This document shows, in pieces, positions 17,380-26,649 of a DNA stretch of 64,000 bases. Under the pieces are notes generated by a model that was given only the letters and a program-made list of their open reading frames with translations, had not been told where the DNA came from and searched no databases. The stretch comes from Spirosoma aureum (GTDB taxonomy: Bacteria > Bacteroidota > Bacteroidia > Cytophagales > Spirosomataceae). A program made the position numbers and the translations under genes. The stretch spans positions 6,055,001-6,119,000 of the forward strand of contig NZ_CP050063.1 in the NCBI RefSeq assembly GCF_011604685.1, written 5' to 3'. Within the stretch, counting starts at the first letter, position 1, and the number at the start of each line of letters is the position of its first letter.

Positions 17380-18756
17380 ATGCAGACCGAAAAAATTCAG
17401 AAACCAACAACCTTACCAAAACCTCAGTTGAGTTTCTGGCAGATCTGGAATATGAGTTTCGGATTTCTGGGCATCCAGTACGGATTTGGTCTGCAACAGG
17501 CCAACATGAGTCCCATTTTTCGGTATCTGCATGCCGATGAATCAGCTATTCCGGCGTTGTGGCTGGCCGGGCCGATGACAGGTCTGCTGGTGCAACCCAT
17601 TATTGGAGCCATGAGCGATCGTACATGGTCAGAGCGGTGGGGGCGTCGGAAACCCTTTTTCCTGATCGGCGCCCTGATCACCAGCATTGCACTGGTACTG
17701 ATGCCTAATTCTACGTCGCTCTGGATGGCCGCCAGTCTCATGTGGATGCTGGATGCGGGTCTTAATGTATCGATGGAGCCATTTCGCGCGTTCATTGGCG
17801 ATAAATTAAATGATAAACAACGCGACTTAGGGTTTGCCGTACAAAGCTTCTTCGTGGGTTTCGGACAAACACTGGCGAATCTGATGCCCCGCATATTGCC
17901 GCTGTTTGGTATAACGATGGTGGCGGCCGGAGCCAACGGTATTCCTGACTTTGTAAAGTATGCTTTTTATGTTGGTGCGGTGGCCGTACTGGGTGCCGTA
18001 TTATGGACCGTTTATACAACTAAAGAATACCCGCCCGAAGACATGGTCGCGTTTGAGCGTGAAAAACGCGAGAGTGGTGGCCTGTTGCGTATTTTCACCG
18101 AAGTAGGTGTGGCACTACGAGAAATGCCAACGACCATGCGTCAACTTTGGTGGGTCAAATTTTTTACCTGGTACGGCTTGCCCCTCATGTGGCAGTACCT
18201 TTCCTTAGCCATTGCGCGACATGCCTTTAATGCCCCATCACCCGAATCGCCGGGATTCGAAAAAGGAATTGAAGTAGGGAATGACTGCTTTGCGCTCTTT
18301 AATGTGGGTTGCTTTGGTATTTCGTTTTTCTTGCCCGCCATTGCCGCCCGCATCGGTCGCCGGGCTACTCATGCTACCTTCCTGACGATCGGCGGGCTGG
18401 GTTTTCTGTCGATGCTGATTTCGAGCGATAAAAGTGCTTTTCTGATCGGTATGACGATGGTCGGGCTGGCCTGGGGGTCAATTTTGTCGATGCCTTATGT
18501 ACTGCTGTCGTCATCGGTTCCTAAAGAACGAATGGGTGTGTACATGGGTATTTTCAACGGTTTTATCGTAGTGCCCCAGATCATTAACATGATCACGATC
18601 CCCTTCCTCTACAAAAACTTACTGGGTAGCGATCCGCTCAACGCTCTGATTCTTTGTGGTATTTGCCTGATCCTTGCGGCAGTTGCCTGTTTTCTGGTCA
18701 AAGAAAATAAACTGAGTGAGGAAGCGGCTCTTCCAATTCATCCAGGGGGAAATTAA
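17380..18756 (+). CDS. MFS sugar transporter, SLC45/GPH-like
   Basis: A 458-residue carrier with about 12 membrane helices. 'FGFLGIQYGFGLQQANMSP', 'MTGLLVQPIIGAMSD' and 'WGRRKPFFLIGAL' are characteristic of the SLC45-like branch that includes sucrose and maltose/maltodextrin proton symporters, common in Bacteroidota. The next gene (106 bases on, same strand) is a PfkB-type sugar kinase, so the pair probably imports a sugar or disaccharide and phosphorylates a product such as fructose. The start at 17380 (MQTEKIQKPTTLPKP) leaves a short hydrophilic N-terminus before the first helix. A stable hairpin between the two genes may reduce read-through. Confidence 0.88.
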   Translation: MQTEKIQKPTTLPKPQLSFWQIWNMSFGFLGIQYGFGLQQANMSPIFRYLHADESAIPALWLAGPMTGLLVQPIIGAMSDRTWSERWGRRKPFFLIGALITSIALVLMPNSTSLWMAASLMWMLDAGLNVSMEPFRAFIGDKLNDKQRDLGFAVQSFFVGFGQTLANLMPRILPLFGITMVAAGANGIPDFVKYAFYVGAVAVLGAVLWTVYTTKEYPPEDMVAFEREKRESGGLLRIFTEVGVALREMPTTMRQLWWVKFFTWYGLPLMWQYLSLAIARHAFNAPSPESPGFEKGIEVGNDCFALFNVGCFGISFFLPAIAARIGRRATHATFLTIGGLGFLSMLISSDKSAFLIGMTMVGLAWGSILSMPYVLLSSSVPKERMGVYMGIFNGFIVVPQIINMITIPFLYKNLLGSDPLNALILCGICLILAAVACFLVKENKLSEEAALPIHPGGN

Positions 18757-18759
18757 CTT

Positions 18760-18840
18760 GGCAGTAGGTAGTCTTCAGTTGGCAGACAGTACAGAATGTC
18801 GTAACACAAGTTAACTGCTAACTGAAGACTGTCTACTGCC
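18760..18840. terminator. Long hairpin between sugar carrier and sugar kinase genes
   Basis: Arms at 18760-18785 and 18815-18840 pair over 26 bases (three G-T wobbles) around a 29-base loop. The sequence is built of ACTG/CAGT words, like the hairpin at 40017-40069. It may act as a terminator or attenuator, or be a dispersed intergenic repeat. Confidence 0.55.
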
Positions 18841-18862
18841 TACTGCCTATTAAGAACACGTT

Positions 18863-19798
18863 ATGACGACTCCCCGCCCCTATACGCTCCTCGCCGTTGG
18901 CGAATTGTTAGCCGATTTTATCGGCCATCATGTTTCATCCAGCCTTCTCGACTCCCTGGACTTTAGGCGGTATCAGGGTGGAAGTCCGGCAAACATGGCC
19001 GCCAACATGGCCCGTCTTGGGAATAAAACGGCCATGGTCGCCTGTGTTGGGAACGATAATATAGGACGATTTCTCACCCGCGAGGTTGCCGAAGCTGGAG
19101 TTGACGTTCAATTCATTACTCGTGACCCACTGGAACCAACAACCATCGTATTGGTTTCACGAACGGCCGGCACACCCGATTTTGTTGCCTATCGTCATGC
19201 AGATTGCCAGATCACACCTGAACAGATACCCGACTCCCTGCTGGCACAGGCACAACTATTTCATACAACCTGCTTCGCTTTAAGCCGGCAACCAGCTCAG
19301 GATGCCATTGTAGATGCGGCCAAACGCGCTCAGGCTGCTGGCTGTCAGGTTACTATCGACGCGAACTATGCCCCCAGCATCTGGCCAGATCGTGAACAGG
19401 CATGGCGGGTTCTAACAGATTACTGCTCGGCTGGTGCTTTAGTTAAACTCAGTGAAGATGATGCAGTCCGGCTGTATGGTGAAACACAGCCAACGGAACG
19501 CATACTGAGTGATTTCCATAAAATGGGTGCATCAACCATCTGTTTCACAATGGGGCCAAATGGTAGTCTGGTATCTTATGATAACGGTTCTCAACAGGCC
19601 AGAGTACCGGGCAAAAAAGTCGATGTTGTTGATGTTACGGGGGCTGGAGATGCCTACTGGGCGGGCTTTCTGACCGCGTTTATCGATGGTCTCGATCCTG
19701 AACAGTGCGCCCGGTCGGGAGCTGCGTTGGCCCAGATGAAACTAACTCGCCAGGGGCCACTCCCCGGTCAGATTGACCGAAAGCTGCTTTACCGATAG
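18863..19798 (+). CDS. PfkB-family carbohydrate kinase (fructokinase-like)
   Basis: An ATP-dependent sugar kinase of the ribokinase/PfkB fold, 311 residues, the standard length. The first signature is 'YQGGSPANMAANMARLG' and the second is 'DVVDVTGAGDAYWAGFL', whose Asp in GAGD is the catalytic base. Substrate contacts of fructokinases include the N-terminal 'GELLADFI' segment seen here. Fructose is the best guess, but 2-keto-3-deoxygluconate kinases share the fold and this island handles such acids. The preceding MFS sugar carrier is on the same strand. A weak hairpin follows the gene. Confidence 0.88.
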   Translation: MTTPRPYTLLAVGELLADFIGHHVSSSLLDSLDFRRYQGGSPANMAANMARLGNKTAMVACVGNDNIGRFLTREVAEAGVDVQFITRDPLEPTTIVLVSRTAGTPDFVAYRHADCQITPEQIPDSLLAQAQLFHTTCFALSRQPAQDAIVDAAKRAQAAGCQVTIDANYAPSIWPDREQAWRVLTDYCSAGALVKLSEDDAVRLYGETQPTERILSDFHKMGASTICFTMGPNGSLVSYDNGSQQARVPGKKVDVVDVTGAGDAYWAGFLTAFIDGLDPEQCARSGAALAQMKLTRQGPLPGQIDRKLLYR

Positions 19799-19827
19799 GC
19801 AGTTTATAGTGTCCGATTTGCCGTTGA

Positions 19828-19854
19828 GTAGTTGAGGTTTTCCGTTTCAACTAC
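19828..19854. terminator. Weak hairpin between convergent genes
   Basis: 8-base arms GTAGTTGA (19828-19835) and TCAACTAC (19847-19854) with an 11-base loop lie between the converging kinase and mtgA genes. There is no clear U-run. Confidence 0.3.
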
Positions 19855-19890
19855 CCTTCATATGTTAGCGAACCGACTAGGATAAACCCA

Positions 19891-20724
19891 CTACAAATTT
19901 CGGATATATTTCTGACCGCCCAGGTAGCGCATCTGCCGGGCAATCTGCTTCGTTCGACGCTGGACGTAATTCGATGGATTTTTTATGGAGAACAGGCGCG
20001 GATTCGGTAATACCGCAGCAATTCGGGCGGCTTCATTGCGCGAGAGCGTTGCGGCTGAGTGCCCATAAAATCGTTCTGAGGCAGCTTCTACGCCAAAGGT
20101 CATCGGGCCTGTTTCTGCCACGTTCAGATAAACTTCCAGTATGCGTTTTTTGCCCCATATCAACTCAATAAGCGCCGTAAAATACACTTCCAATCCTTTC
20201 CGAATGTAGCTGCGACCATTCCATAGAAAAACATTTTTGGCAACCTGCTGTGAAATAGTACTGGCTCCGCGCGGACGTTTACGAGTCTGATTTTCTTTGA
20301 TCGCATCCTGGATCTCATCGAAGTCGAATCCCCAATGTGTGGGAAAAGCCTGGTCTTCGGACGAAACGACAGCGAGCGCAACCTCTTTGTTGATCTCATC
20401 GTAAGACCGCCATTTTTTATAAACATGGCTACTTTCATCCGTTCCGATCGTATCCATCCAGCGCGAAATCACCAAAGGCGTGATCAAAACAGGCACGTAT
20501 TTCAGTGCGATCACGTAACCAAGCGAACCGAAAAATAACCAGAGTAAAACTCTGATACAGAACAGGTAAGCGCGTTCCAGCAAGGGTCGATCACGAATAA
20601 AACGACGCGCCTGCTGCCAGCGTCCACCTTTCTGGAGACGTTGTGCCGATGAATGGCCCAATTTTGGCCGGGGTTGCTGAGTAGCCGTCCTGAATGTATT
20701 AGCAGGGCGCTGAGGAGGATTCAT
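19891..20724 (-). CDS. mtgA: Monofunctional peptidoglycan glycosyltransferase
   Basis: A GT51 enzyme that polymerises lipid II into glycan strands on the outer face of the inner membrane. At 277 residues it is slightly longer than the usual 230-250 because of a basic, Pro/Gln-rich cytoplasmic N-terminus (about 1-50). One membrane helix follows (about 53-75). The GT51 motifs are in order: 'SSEDQAFPTHWGFD' with the catalytic Glu, 'RGASTISQQVAKN', 'KKRILEVYLNVAE' and 'RNEAARIAAVLPNP'. There is no transpeptidase domain. It is convergent with the sugar kinase gene and is preceded by a long gap. Confidence 0.94.
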   Translation of the reverse strand: MNPPQRPANTFRTATQQPRPKLGHSSAQRLQKGGRWQQARRFIRDRPLLERAYLFCIRVLLWLFFGSLGYVIALKYVPVLITPLVISRWMDTIGTDESSHVYKKWRSYDEINKEVALAVVSSEDQAFPTHWGFDFDEIQDAIKENQTRKRPRGASTISQQVAKNVFLWNGRSYIRKGLEVYFTALIELIWGKKRILEVYLNVAETGPMTFGVEAASERFYGHSAATLSRNEAARIAAVLPNPRLFSIKNPSNYVQRRTKQIARQMRYLGGQKYIRNL

Positions 20725-21187
20725 AAAAGCGAGTCTGTTACGCGAAAATGAAGATTTTTCCAGTAGCGTGGATGAATTATTGTGCTTTTATTCATCAAGC
20801 CCCCTAATTCATCAAGTCTTGTTTAGACTCCGCTGCCCTGCTCCGGTTTAACGTGAAATAGGCCTTTGACATTTTATTAATTGACACTCAGTTTACTAAT
20901 TGTTTTAGTACGGTAACTGACTCGGTCATCAAACCAACTTTTGGCAGGCATCACCGGAGTTCATGCCCGTTTAAATGGTTGATCGTCGTTTTGGGAACCG
21001 GCTTCCAATTAGCCAGTGTAACTCGTCTTTTCAATCGATCAAAGCTTCTAGCAAACGGCCAACTATAAGCGGAATGATTAATAGGCCAACTTAAATCCGG
21101 TCAATCCTGTTACTCCTCTCAACTATAATGCAGGATGACCCAAGCAGTCGCTGTAACTTGCAACCAACTTACGTTAGCCACATTTTC
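20725..21187. other. Intergenic region of about 460 bases
   Basis: Lies between divergent mtgA and the gene starting at 21188, so it should hold promoters for both. I see scattered TTGAC/TTTG motifs (around 20870-20910) but no complete Bacteroidota promoter, RNA gene or strong hairpin. Confidence 0.4.
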
Positions 21188-22888
21188 ATGGATCTAATTC
21201 CTTCTCCCCCACTTACCCGCGCTCAGGAGTCGCGCGTTGCCATTGAGCGGTTGTACATTACCATGCGTCATTTGTTTAACCGGGGGTTTTATAAGCCATC
21301 GGGTGTATCCGGCGAGGAAATTCGTCGGGCTTTATTGATCCTTCAACCCGAAATTTATGGATTGGTTGGCGACCCGCAACGGGTTGAATTAGACGGTCTT
21401 GTTTATGTCATGGATCGGCTCCCTAAAGGCATCGAATCCTGCCGGGTTATTTCACTAGCCTCCAGAGAGGGATTTGAACATTCTCATTTCCCGGTGCTGG
21501 TTCCCGCCAAGCGTCGTCGCAATTGTTACCGGATCGACAGTGAGCAGATGGTCATTGAAGTTACCAATGGTCGCAGCGAAATCTATGACATTCTGACGCA
21601 CCTGACATTCATGTTCATGGAAGCCGATAAAATCAGGCGGAATGCTTTTCAGGAACGGGGAAGCCGAACACGGGAATGGGAGAAACTGGAAGCCATTATA
21701 CAGTCGGGCGGAACGGTTAATGACGATGAGCGCGAGCTGGCCTTAATGTACCTCAGCTCCATTCTTGGCAGAACGTTTGAGGAAACACAGCATGCCTATC
21801 AGCGGTTTGCCGAAAACAGCGGTACCAACAACGGTCTGTTCCAGATCGTCTATGGCTTAGGCAGCGTGTCGGTACGGGAAATTCGCGAGTCGAATACAGC
21901 CCGTGAGATCAACTTTACGCCTATGCTCCGCGAGCGGATTGGCCAGCACCTCTATGGCGAACGCTGGGCAACGCGCATTAAACAATACATCTGGGAACAT
22001 AACCTCCAGGAGCGCCCCATTCATATCATAAGTGCCAATCCACACAGTGTCATGAATTGCCTGTATGCACCCGGCGCATTGGCTGATGTTACCACCTGGG
22101 ATAATCTATACGATCTGGCGCTGAAATTAAGTCAGCCAACCCAGCGGGAACTGCGAAAACAGGTCGTTAGCTATGCCGCTGAACATGGGATGCACTTGCT
22201 GGAAGATATTGCCGGAACCAGCCTGCTGGTACAGATCATTGACACAGCACAGCTGAATACCTCAACGCTTTCATCGGAGCTTACCCATGATCCGGAGCAT
22301 ATCCGGAAGACACAGCCACTATTGCTGGTTATGGATTATGCCTTCGGCGAGCAGGCGTTTGAAACAATGGACGAATTACTAAAACCCTTTGAGCGAGGAG
22401 ATGAAACGTTTCCGTTGAATGTGGCCTCGATTTCCATTATTGGGAAGGCCGGAATTCTGACTGGCGAAAAAGGAGATCTGATGATTCCAACCGCACACAT
22501 TTTTGAAGGTACCGCCGACAACTATCCGTTAAAAAATGATTTTTGCAAAGAGGATTTTGAAGGTCACGGTTTGGGTGTGTATGAAGGAGCAATGATTACC
22601 GTACTGGGCACATCCTTGCAGAATAAAGACGTGCTTAGTTACTTTAAAAACTCCTCCTGGAAAGCGATCGGCCTTGAAATGGAAGGCGCTCATTATCAGA
22701 AAGCCATTCAGGCACAGTCACAGATACGAGATAGTGTTCCGACGAATGTTAAAGTTCGCTACGCTTACTATGCATCTGATAATCCGTTGCTTACAGGGGC
22801 GACGCTGGCATCTGGCAGTCTGGGCACCTTAGGCGTAAAGCCAACCTACCTCATCACGGTGAAGTGTCTAGAAAAAGTGCTGACATAG
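21188..22888 (+). CDS. Uncharacterised protein with a nucleoside-phosphorylase-like C-terminal half
   Basis: I do not recognise a named enzyme. From the ATG at 21188 (MDLIPSPPLTRAQE) it has 566-567 residues; the frame also allows a start 20 codons earlier at 21128. The N-terminal half is alpha-helical and charged, with no signal or membrane segment, so it is cytosolic. The C-terminal third resembles the purine nucleoside phosphorylase/AMP nucleosidase fold: 'SIIGKAGILTGEKGDLMIPT' recalls the GxxGDxVIP segment, 'GLGVYEGAMITVLGTSLQN' the central strand, and 'KAIGLEMEGAHY' the 'xxMExA' substrate motif. A role in cleaving or sensing a nucleotide-like ligand is inference. It stands alone, with a hairpin after it. 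Confidence 0.6.
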   Translation: MDLIPSPPLTRAQESRVAIERLYITMRHLFNRGFYKPSGVSGEEIRRALLILQPEIYGLVGDPQRVELDGLVYVMDRLPKGIESCRVISLASREGFEHSHFPVLVPAKRRRNCYRIDSEQMVIEVTNGRSEIYDILTHLTFMFMEADKIRRNAFQERGSRTREWEKLEAIIQSGGTVNDDERELALMYLSSILGRTFEETQHAYQRFAENSGTNNGLFQIVYGLGSVSVREIRESNTAREINFTPMLRERIGQHLYGERWATRIKQYIWEHNLQERPIHIISANPHSVMNCLYAPGALADVTTWDNLYDLALKLSQPTQRELRKQVVSYAAEHGMHLLEDIAGTSLLVQIIDTAQLNTSTLSSELTHDPEHIRKTQPLLLVMDYAFGEQAFETMDELLKPFERGDETFPLNVASISIIGKAGILTGEKGDLMIPTAHIFEGTADNYPLKNDFCKEDFEGHGLGVYEGAMITVLGTSLQNKDVLSYFKNSSWKAIGLEMEGAHYQKAIQAQSQIRDSVPTNVKVRYAYYASDNPLLTGATLASGSLGTLGVKPTYLITVKCLEKVLT

Positions 22889-22959
22889 CCTAGGCGATCT
22901 TTTGTACAGATCGCTACTCCACTATGGCATTACCTTGATCTACTTAAAAAAATAAAGTA

Positions 22960-23012
22960 CTCCGGTCAGTGAGACAAGTTGAAAACAATACAACTTACCT
23001 CACTGACCGGAG
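22960..23012. terminator. Hairpin between convergent genes
   Basis: Arms at 22960-22981 and 22991-23012 pair over 14 bases (CTCCGGTCAGTGAG), then two mismatches and six more pairs, with a 9-base loop. A poly-A run lies just before it, which gives a U-run for the minus-strand transcript, so it terminates at least the leftward gene. Confidence 0.7.
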
Positions 23013-23030
23013 ATGCGATATTCCTGACTG

Positions 23031-23906
23031 TCAGGCAACAACCGGTTGTGCGAACACACTGGCGTGTTCGGCAATAAAATCTTCGTAACTACGCGGTGAT
23101 CTACCTAAAACACGGGTAATCAATGCAATATCTTCAGCAGAAGCGGCCAGGCCTTCATCCTGAAAGAACTGATACATTTTTTTCCAGTCCTCAACTATCC
23201 AGGCAGGCAAAGACTTTCTGGCTTCCGCTGCCCAGCTATCAAGATTATTACCGGCATAGCGAATTTCATAACCAAGCTGCTCGCTCAGGATATTGACGGT
23301 TTCGGCACTCGTCAACACCGTTGGCCCTACCAGCGGAATGGTTTGTCCGTCATACGCATCAGTCAGTAAAACGTTTGCCGCAGCTTCGGCGATGTCACGT
23401 ACATCGACCCGGCTCAACCCCCGATCACCGATGGGTTGTGGGTAGATTCCGTAGTCGGAAATGGCCTTGCTAAACCAAAAATCGTTCTGATAAAAATTAT
23501 TGGGACTAACGAACACGTACTGTAGTCCCGATTGCTTCAGTACATTTTCGATGGTTATTTTAGGCTGAAAATGCGGTACGTGCGGTGCTCTACGAACATC
23601 GTGGATACTCTGATAAACGACCTTGCGCACCCCTGCCCGCTTGGCCGAGGCTATAGCATATTGGCCCTGAGCGGCTTCTGTATTGCTCTGACGGTTCAAT
23701 AAAAATACGGTTTCAATGTCGGCAAACGCTTTGGGCAACGTACCGGGCTCATCCATGTTCCCAACCACAAATTCGACCCCTTCCGGCAATAAAGCTGCTT
23801 TTTCGGGTGAAGTAATTAATACCCGCACAGATACCTGTTTACGTACAAGTTCTGCTACTACCTGGCTCCCTACGGTTCCTGTTCCTCCAATTACTAAAGT
23901 TTTCAT
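23031..23906 (-). CDS. NmrA-like NAD(P)-binding oxidoreductase (atypical SDR)
   Basis: A 291-residue protein with an N-terminal Rossmann fold: 'MKTLVIGGTGTVGSQVV' contains the GGTGTVG dinucleotide-binding loop. 'VEFVVGNMDEPGTL' and 'RKVVYQSIHDV' follow the NmrA/quinone-oxidoreductase-2 pattern, with no YxxxK catalytic pair of classical SDRs. Members reduce quinones or act as redox sensors; the substrate is unknown. It stands alone, converging on the preceding gene through a hairpin. The 295-base gap on its upstream side leads to the divergent lacI-type gene. Confidence 0.85.
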   Translation of the reverse strand: MKTLVIGGTGTVGSQVVAELVRKQVSVRVLITSPEKAALLPEGVEFVVGNMDEPGTLPKAFADIETVFLLNRQSNTEAAQGQYAIASAKRAGVRKVVYQSIHDVRRAPHVPHFQPKITIENVLKQSGLQYVFVSPNNFYQNDFWFSKAISDYGIYPQPIGDRGLSRVDVRDIAEAAANVLLTDAYDGQTIPLVGPTVLTSAETVNILSEQLGYEIRYAGNNLDSWAAEARKSLPAWIVEDWKKMYQFFQDEGLAASAEDIALITRVLGRSPRSYEDFIAEHASVFAQPVVA

Positions 23907-24157
23907 ACAGACTGTTCCTGATTAAAAAAGATTTTTGGTTCAACAGGCCAAAATTGGGGTGCTACAACCCCTGATCGAAAGGGCAGAAATCGTGAGGCTG
24001 CTAAAAACAATCGGGAAGCGTCAGGAACAGCTCGTGAAACGTTACGCACCAAAAGTCAGGAGCAACTGACTTTCTCTAGTCGTCAGGTTCATCGTCAGAC
24101 GAATACTAATAGTGCTATTAATTAAATATATATTAAAAAATTCCACTCATTTCTTTT

Positions 24158-24184
24158 TTGTTTAAAGGATTAAGCATAGATTTG
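24158..24184 (+). promoter_or_regulatory. Promoter with embedded LacI-type operator (autoregulation)
   Basis: TTTG ending at 24160 and TAGATTTG at 24177-24184 form a promoter with a 16-base spacer, 17 bases before the regulator ATG. The spacer holds TTTAAAGGATTAAGC, a variant of the palindrome found at 25255-25270 and 33109-33124. A repressor bound here would block its own promoter. Confidence 0.6.
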
Positions 24185-24201
24185 AAAGCCGTAAAAACTA
24201 A

Positions 24202-25242
24202 ATGAGTACTAAAAAAACTTCGTTAAAGGATATAGCACAAAAAGCAGGGGTTTCTACCGCTCTAGTGTCCTATGTTCTGAATGGAAAGGAGAAAGAGAGC
24301 CGGGTTGGTCATGAAATTGCCCAAAAGATCAAGAAGATCGCGGCCGAATTGAATTACCAGCCTAATCACCTTGCCAAAAGTTTACGAAGCGGGAAAACGC
24401 ATACCATCGGCCTCATTATCGCCGATATATCGAACCCCTTCTTCGCCAACATAGCCAGGGTGGTTGAAGATGAAGCAAAGCACAATGGCTATACGGTCAT
24501 TATTGGTAGTTCCGACGAAAACGCAGGTAAATCGCGGGATTTATTGAATGTGTTGATCAATAGACAGGTTGATGGCTTTATTATAGTTTCCGCCGAAAAT
24601 TCTGAGGAACAGATTCATTACCTCAAAGACAAGAATATACCATTTGTTCTTTTAGATCGATATTTCCCGGAGATACCCACTGATTTTGTATCTACGGATC
24701 ATTATAAAGCGTCGTATGAAGCGTGTTCCCATTTGATTCGGAATGGCTATCAACGCATCGGAATGATTGCCTACGACTCGCAGATGTTCCACATGCAGGA
24801 ACGGATACGGGGCTATAAGGATTCGCTGAGAGATAATAACCGACACTTTCAAAAGTCCTGGTTAAAGGAAGTTCGAATCAATACAATTGAAAATGGAGTA
24901 AAAGCAGCCATTGATGAAATGCTGGCAACAGATCGCCCGGTTGATGCGATCCTATTTGCCACTTATAGCCTGGCAATCAATGGATTAAAATATATTAACG
25001 AATTGCGTTTGAACGTACCAGCCGATTTGGCTATTGTCAGTTTTGGGCAGGCAGAAGTATTTGAATTATACTATTGCCCGATCACTTACCTCAAACAGCC
25101 AATTGTCTTGCTGGGCCAGACAGCCGTTGAACTATTGGTCAAAAAATTGAAAAACAACCTAAACGAACCCGCACAAATACTAATGAAAGCCGAATTAGTA
25201 GAACGCGCGTCTTCAACGGCTAAACCTGTTGTCTCGACTTAA
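24202..25242 (+). CDS. LacI-family transcriptional regulator
   Basis: A DNA-binding sugar-responsive regulator, 346 residues, typical of the family. The N-terminal helix-turn-helix is 'SLKDIAQKAGVSTALVSYVL' (about 7-26), followed by the hinge helix 'YQPNHLAKSLRSGKTHTIG'. The rest is a periplasmic-binding-protein-like effector domain ('ADISNPFFANIARVVEDEA', 'NRQVDGFIIV', 'FVLLDRYFP'). Three matching operators lie before this gene, before the dehydratase at 25299 and before dgoD at 33150, so it probably controls itself and the sugar-acid island. The inducer is plausibly an aldonate or 2-keto-3-deoxy acid (inference). The ATG at 24202 gives the expected N-terminus just before the helix-turn-helix. 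Confidence 0.93.
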   Translation: MSTKKTSLKDIAQKAGVSTALVSYVLNGKEKESRVGHEIAQKIKKIAAELNYQPNHLAKSLRSGKTHTIGLIIADISNPFFANIARVVEDEAKHNGYTVIIGSSDENAGKSRDLLNVLINRQVDGFIIVSAENSEEQIHYLKDKNIPFVLLDRYFPEIPTDFVSTDHYKASYEACSHLIRNGYQRIGMIAYDSQMFHMQERIRGYKDSLRDNNRHFQKSWLKEVRINTIENGVKAAIDEMLATDRPVDAILFATYSLAINGLKYINELRLNVPADLAIVSFGQAEVFELYYCPITYLKQPIVLLGQTAVELLVKKLKNNLNEPAQILMKAELVERASSTAKPVVST

Positions 25243-25251
25243 ATTTACCCA

Positions 25252-25270
25252 TTTGCTTAAACGATTAAGC
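25252..25270 (+). promoter_or_regulatory. LacI-type operator upstream of the first dehydratase
   Basis: TTTG directly followed by CTTAAACGATTAAGC. GCTTAAACGATTAAGC (25255-25270) is a 16-base palindrome with one mismatched pair and the central CG typical of LacI-family sites. It overlaps a possible -33 TTTG, 29 bases before the ATG at 25299. Confidence 0.65.
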
Positions 25271-25298
25271 CATTGACAATAAATTCCTAATCCCTCCT

Positions 25299-26540
25299 AT
25301 GCAACGAAGATCTTTTCTTAAATCTGCTTTAGTAGGCTCAACTGCCGTGTGGGCTGGTCTGCCAGCAAGTTTGGCTCAGAGTGCACCCAAATTAAAAATT
25401 ACCAAGATTCGGTACTACAGTGCACCGGGTTATAACAAACCGCTTTTCAATCAGGCACGTGGCATTGTTGAGATTCAAACCGATGGCGGCATCATCGGTA
25501 TTGGCGAAGGTGGCTCAAAAGATATGATCGAGCAATGCGCTCAAATGATCATTGGCGAAGATCCATTCCGCATCGAGCATATCTGGCAGAGTGTCTATCG
25601 GGGTATGTTTTACCCACCGGGCCGTGAGAAATTACATGCACTCGGTGCGCTGGAAATGGCTTTGTGGGACATTAAAGGTAAAGCCTTAGGAGTTCCGGTC
25701 TATGAACTACTGGGAGGAGCCACACGAGACTATGTCGAATGCTACGCGACTGGTTTTCGGGCATCGAAAGCAAAAACGGAAGAAGAACGGGCAAGAGATT
25801 GTATAGAAGCAGGGTTGCGAGCCTACCGGATCGGACCAACGGGCGGAAACGGCGAAACCCCGTTCGATTTCTACGATAATGCTAAAAAGACCATTGAGCT
25901 ATGCAAACGAATCGATGCGGCTGTTGGGGGAGGTGGTAAATGGGCTATTGATCTGCACACCCGGTTTGACACCACCGAAGGCATAAAAATCTGCAAAGCC
26001 CTCGAGAATCTGGAGCCTTATTTCGTCGAAGACATTGTACGCTCCGAAAATCCGGACGTTTACAAAACCGTCCGGCAGATGACCACAGTACCCATTGCCG
26101 TTGGTGAACAATTCGGCGATCGATGGGACAGTAATACCTTCATTGAGCAACGCTTAATCGATTATACTCGCTTCACGATTCCCAATACGGGCGGTATATC
26201 TGAATTTAAGAAACTGGCGTCTATGTGCGAAACGCACTACGTTGGCATGATTCCGCACTTTACCGGCCCGCTCTCAACGGCCACGCTGGTGCATGTACTT
26301 GGTTCCAGCAGCCCAACCCGCTGTCTGATGGAACTGGGTGGCGGAGAACCAGAACGTCCTGCCTACTTCAACGAGGATTTCGTCAACTTCAAAAACGGTA
26401 AATTATACCTGAATCCAGAACCAGGACTGGGTGTCAAGTTCGACCCCAAGAAAGCAACGTTTGTTATGGAGGTTACTGCCAAAACTCAGTTCCCCCATCC
26501 TGTTCTAAAAAGCCCCGACGGAGCCATCCACAATTGGTAA
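25299..26540 (+). CDS. Secreted GalD-like acid-sugar dehydratase (enolase superfamily)
   Basis: An enolase-superfamily enzyme of the mandelate racemase subgroup, which removes water from an aldonate or uronate derivative to give a 2-keto-3-deoxy acid. A twin-arginine leader 'QRRSFLKSALVG' with a cleavage-like 'SLAQ' (about residue 27) marks it for export in folded form. Metal ligands and catalytic residues are D218, H220, E244, E270 and H320. Their spacings (26, 26, 50) equal those of GalD (D183, E209, E235, H285, from memory). The motifs differ from true DgoD ('VEDIV' for 'VEEPC', 'GEQFGDRW' for 'GERIF'), so the substrate may differ. It lies directly downstream of the regulator with an operator in between. 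Confidence 0.88.
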   Translation: MQRRSFLKSALVGSTAVWAGLPASLAQSAPKLKITKIRYYSAPGYNKPLFNQARGIVEIQTDGGIIGIGEGGSKDMIEQCAQMIIGEDPFRIEHIWQSVYRGMFYPPGREKLHALGALEMALWDIKGKALGVPVYELLGGATRDYVECYATGFRASKAKTEEERARDCIEAGLRAYRIGPTGGNGETPFDFYDNAKKTIELCKRIDAAVGGGGKWAIDLHTRFDTTEGIKICKALENLEPYFVEDIVRSENPDVYKTVRQMTTVPIAVGEQFGDRWDSNTFIEQRLIDYTRFTIPNTGGISEFKKLASMCETHYVGMIPHFTGPLSTATLVHVLGSSSPTRCLMELGGGEPERPAYFNEDFVNFKNGKLYLNPEPGLGVKFDPKKATFVMEVTAKTQFPHPVLKSPDGAIHNW

Positions 26541-26583
26541 CCGTATAGTACGCTTAACGACAACCTGAAAAAGAAAAGTAAAT

Positions 26584-26627
26584 AGCTACTGAAACCCAAC
26601 GCCTTAGTTGGGCCAGGTAGCTGTTTT
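26584..26627 (+). terminator. Hairpin terminator after the first dehydratase
   Basis: Outer arms AGCTAC (26584-26589) and GTAGCT (26617-26622) and inner arms CCCAA (26595-26599) and TTGGG (26608-26612), followed by GTTTTTAG. It separates the dehydratase from the susC unit. Confidence 0.6.
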
Positions 26628-26649
26628 TAGAGCCTTTAAAATTTTGAAC

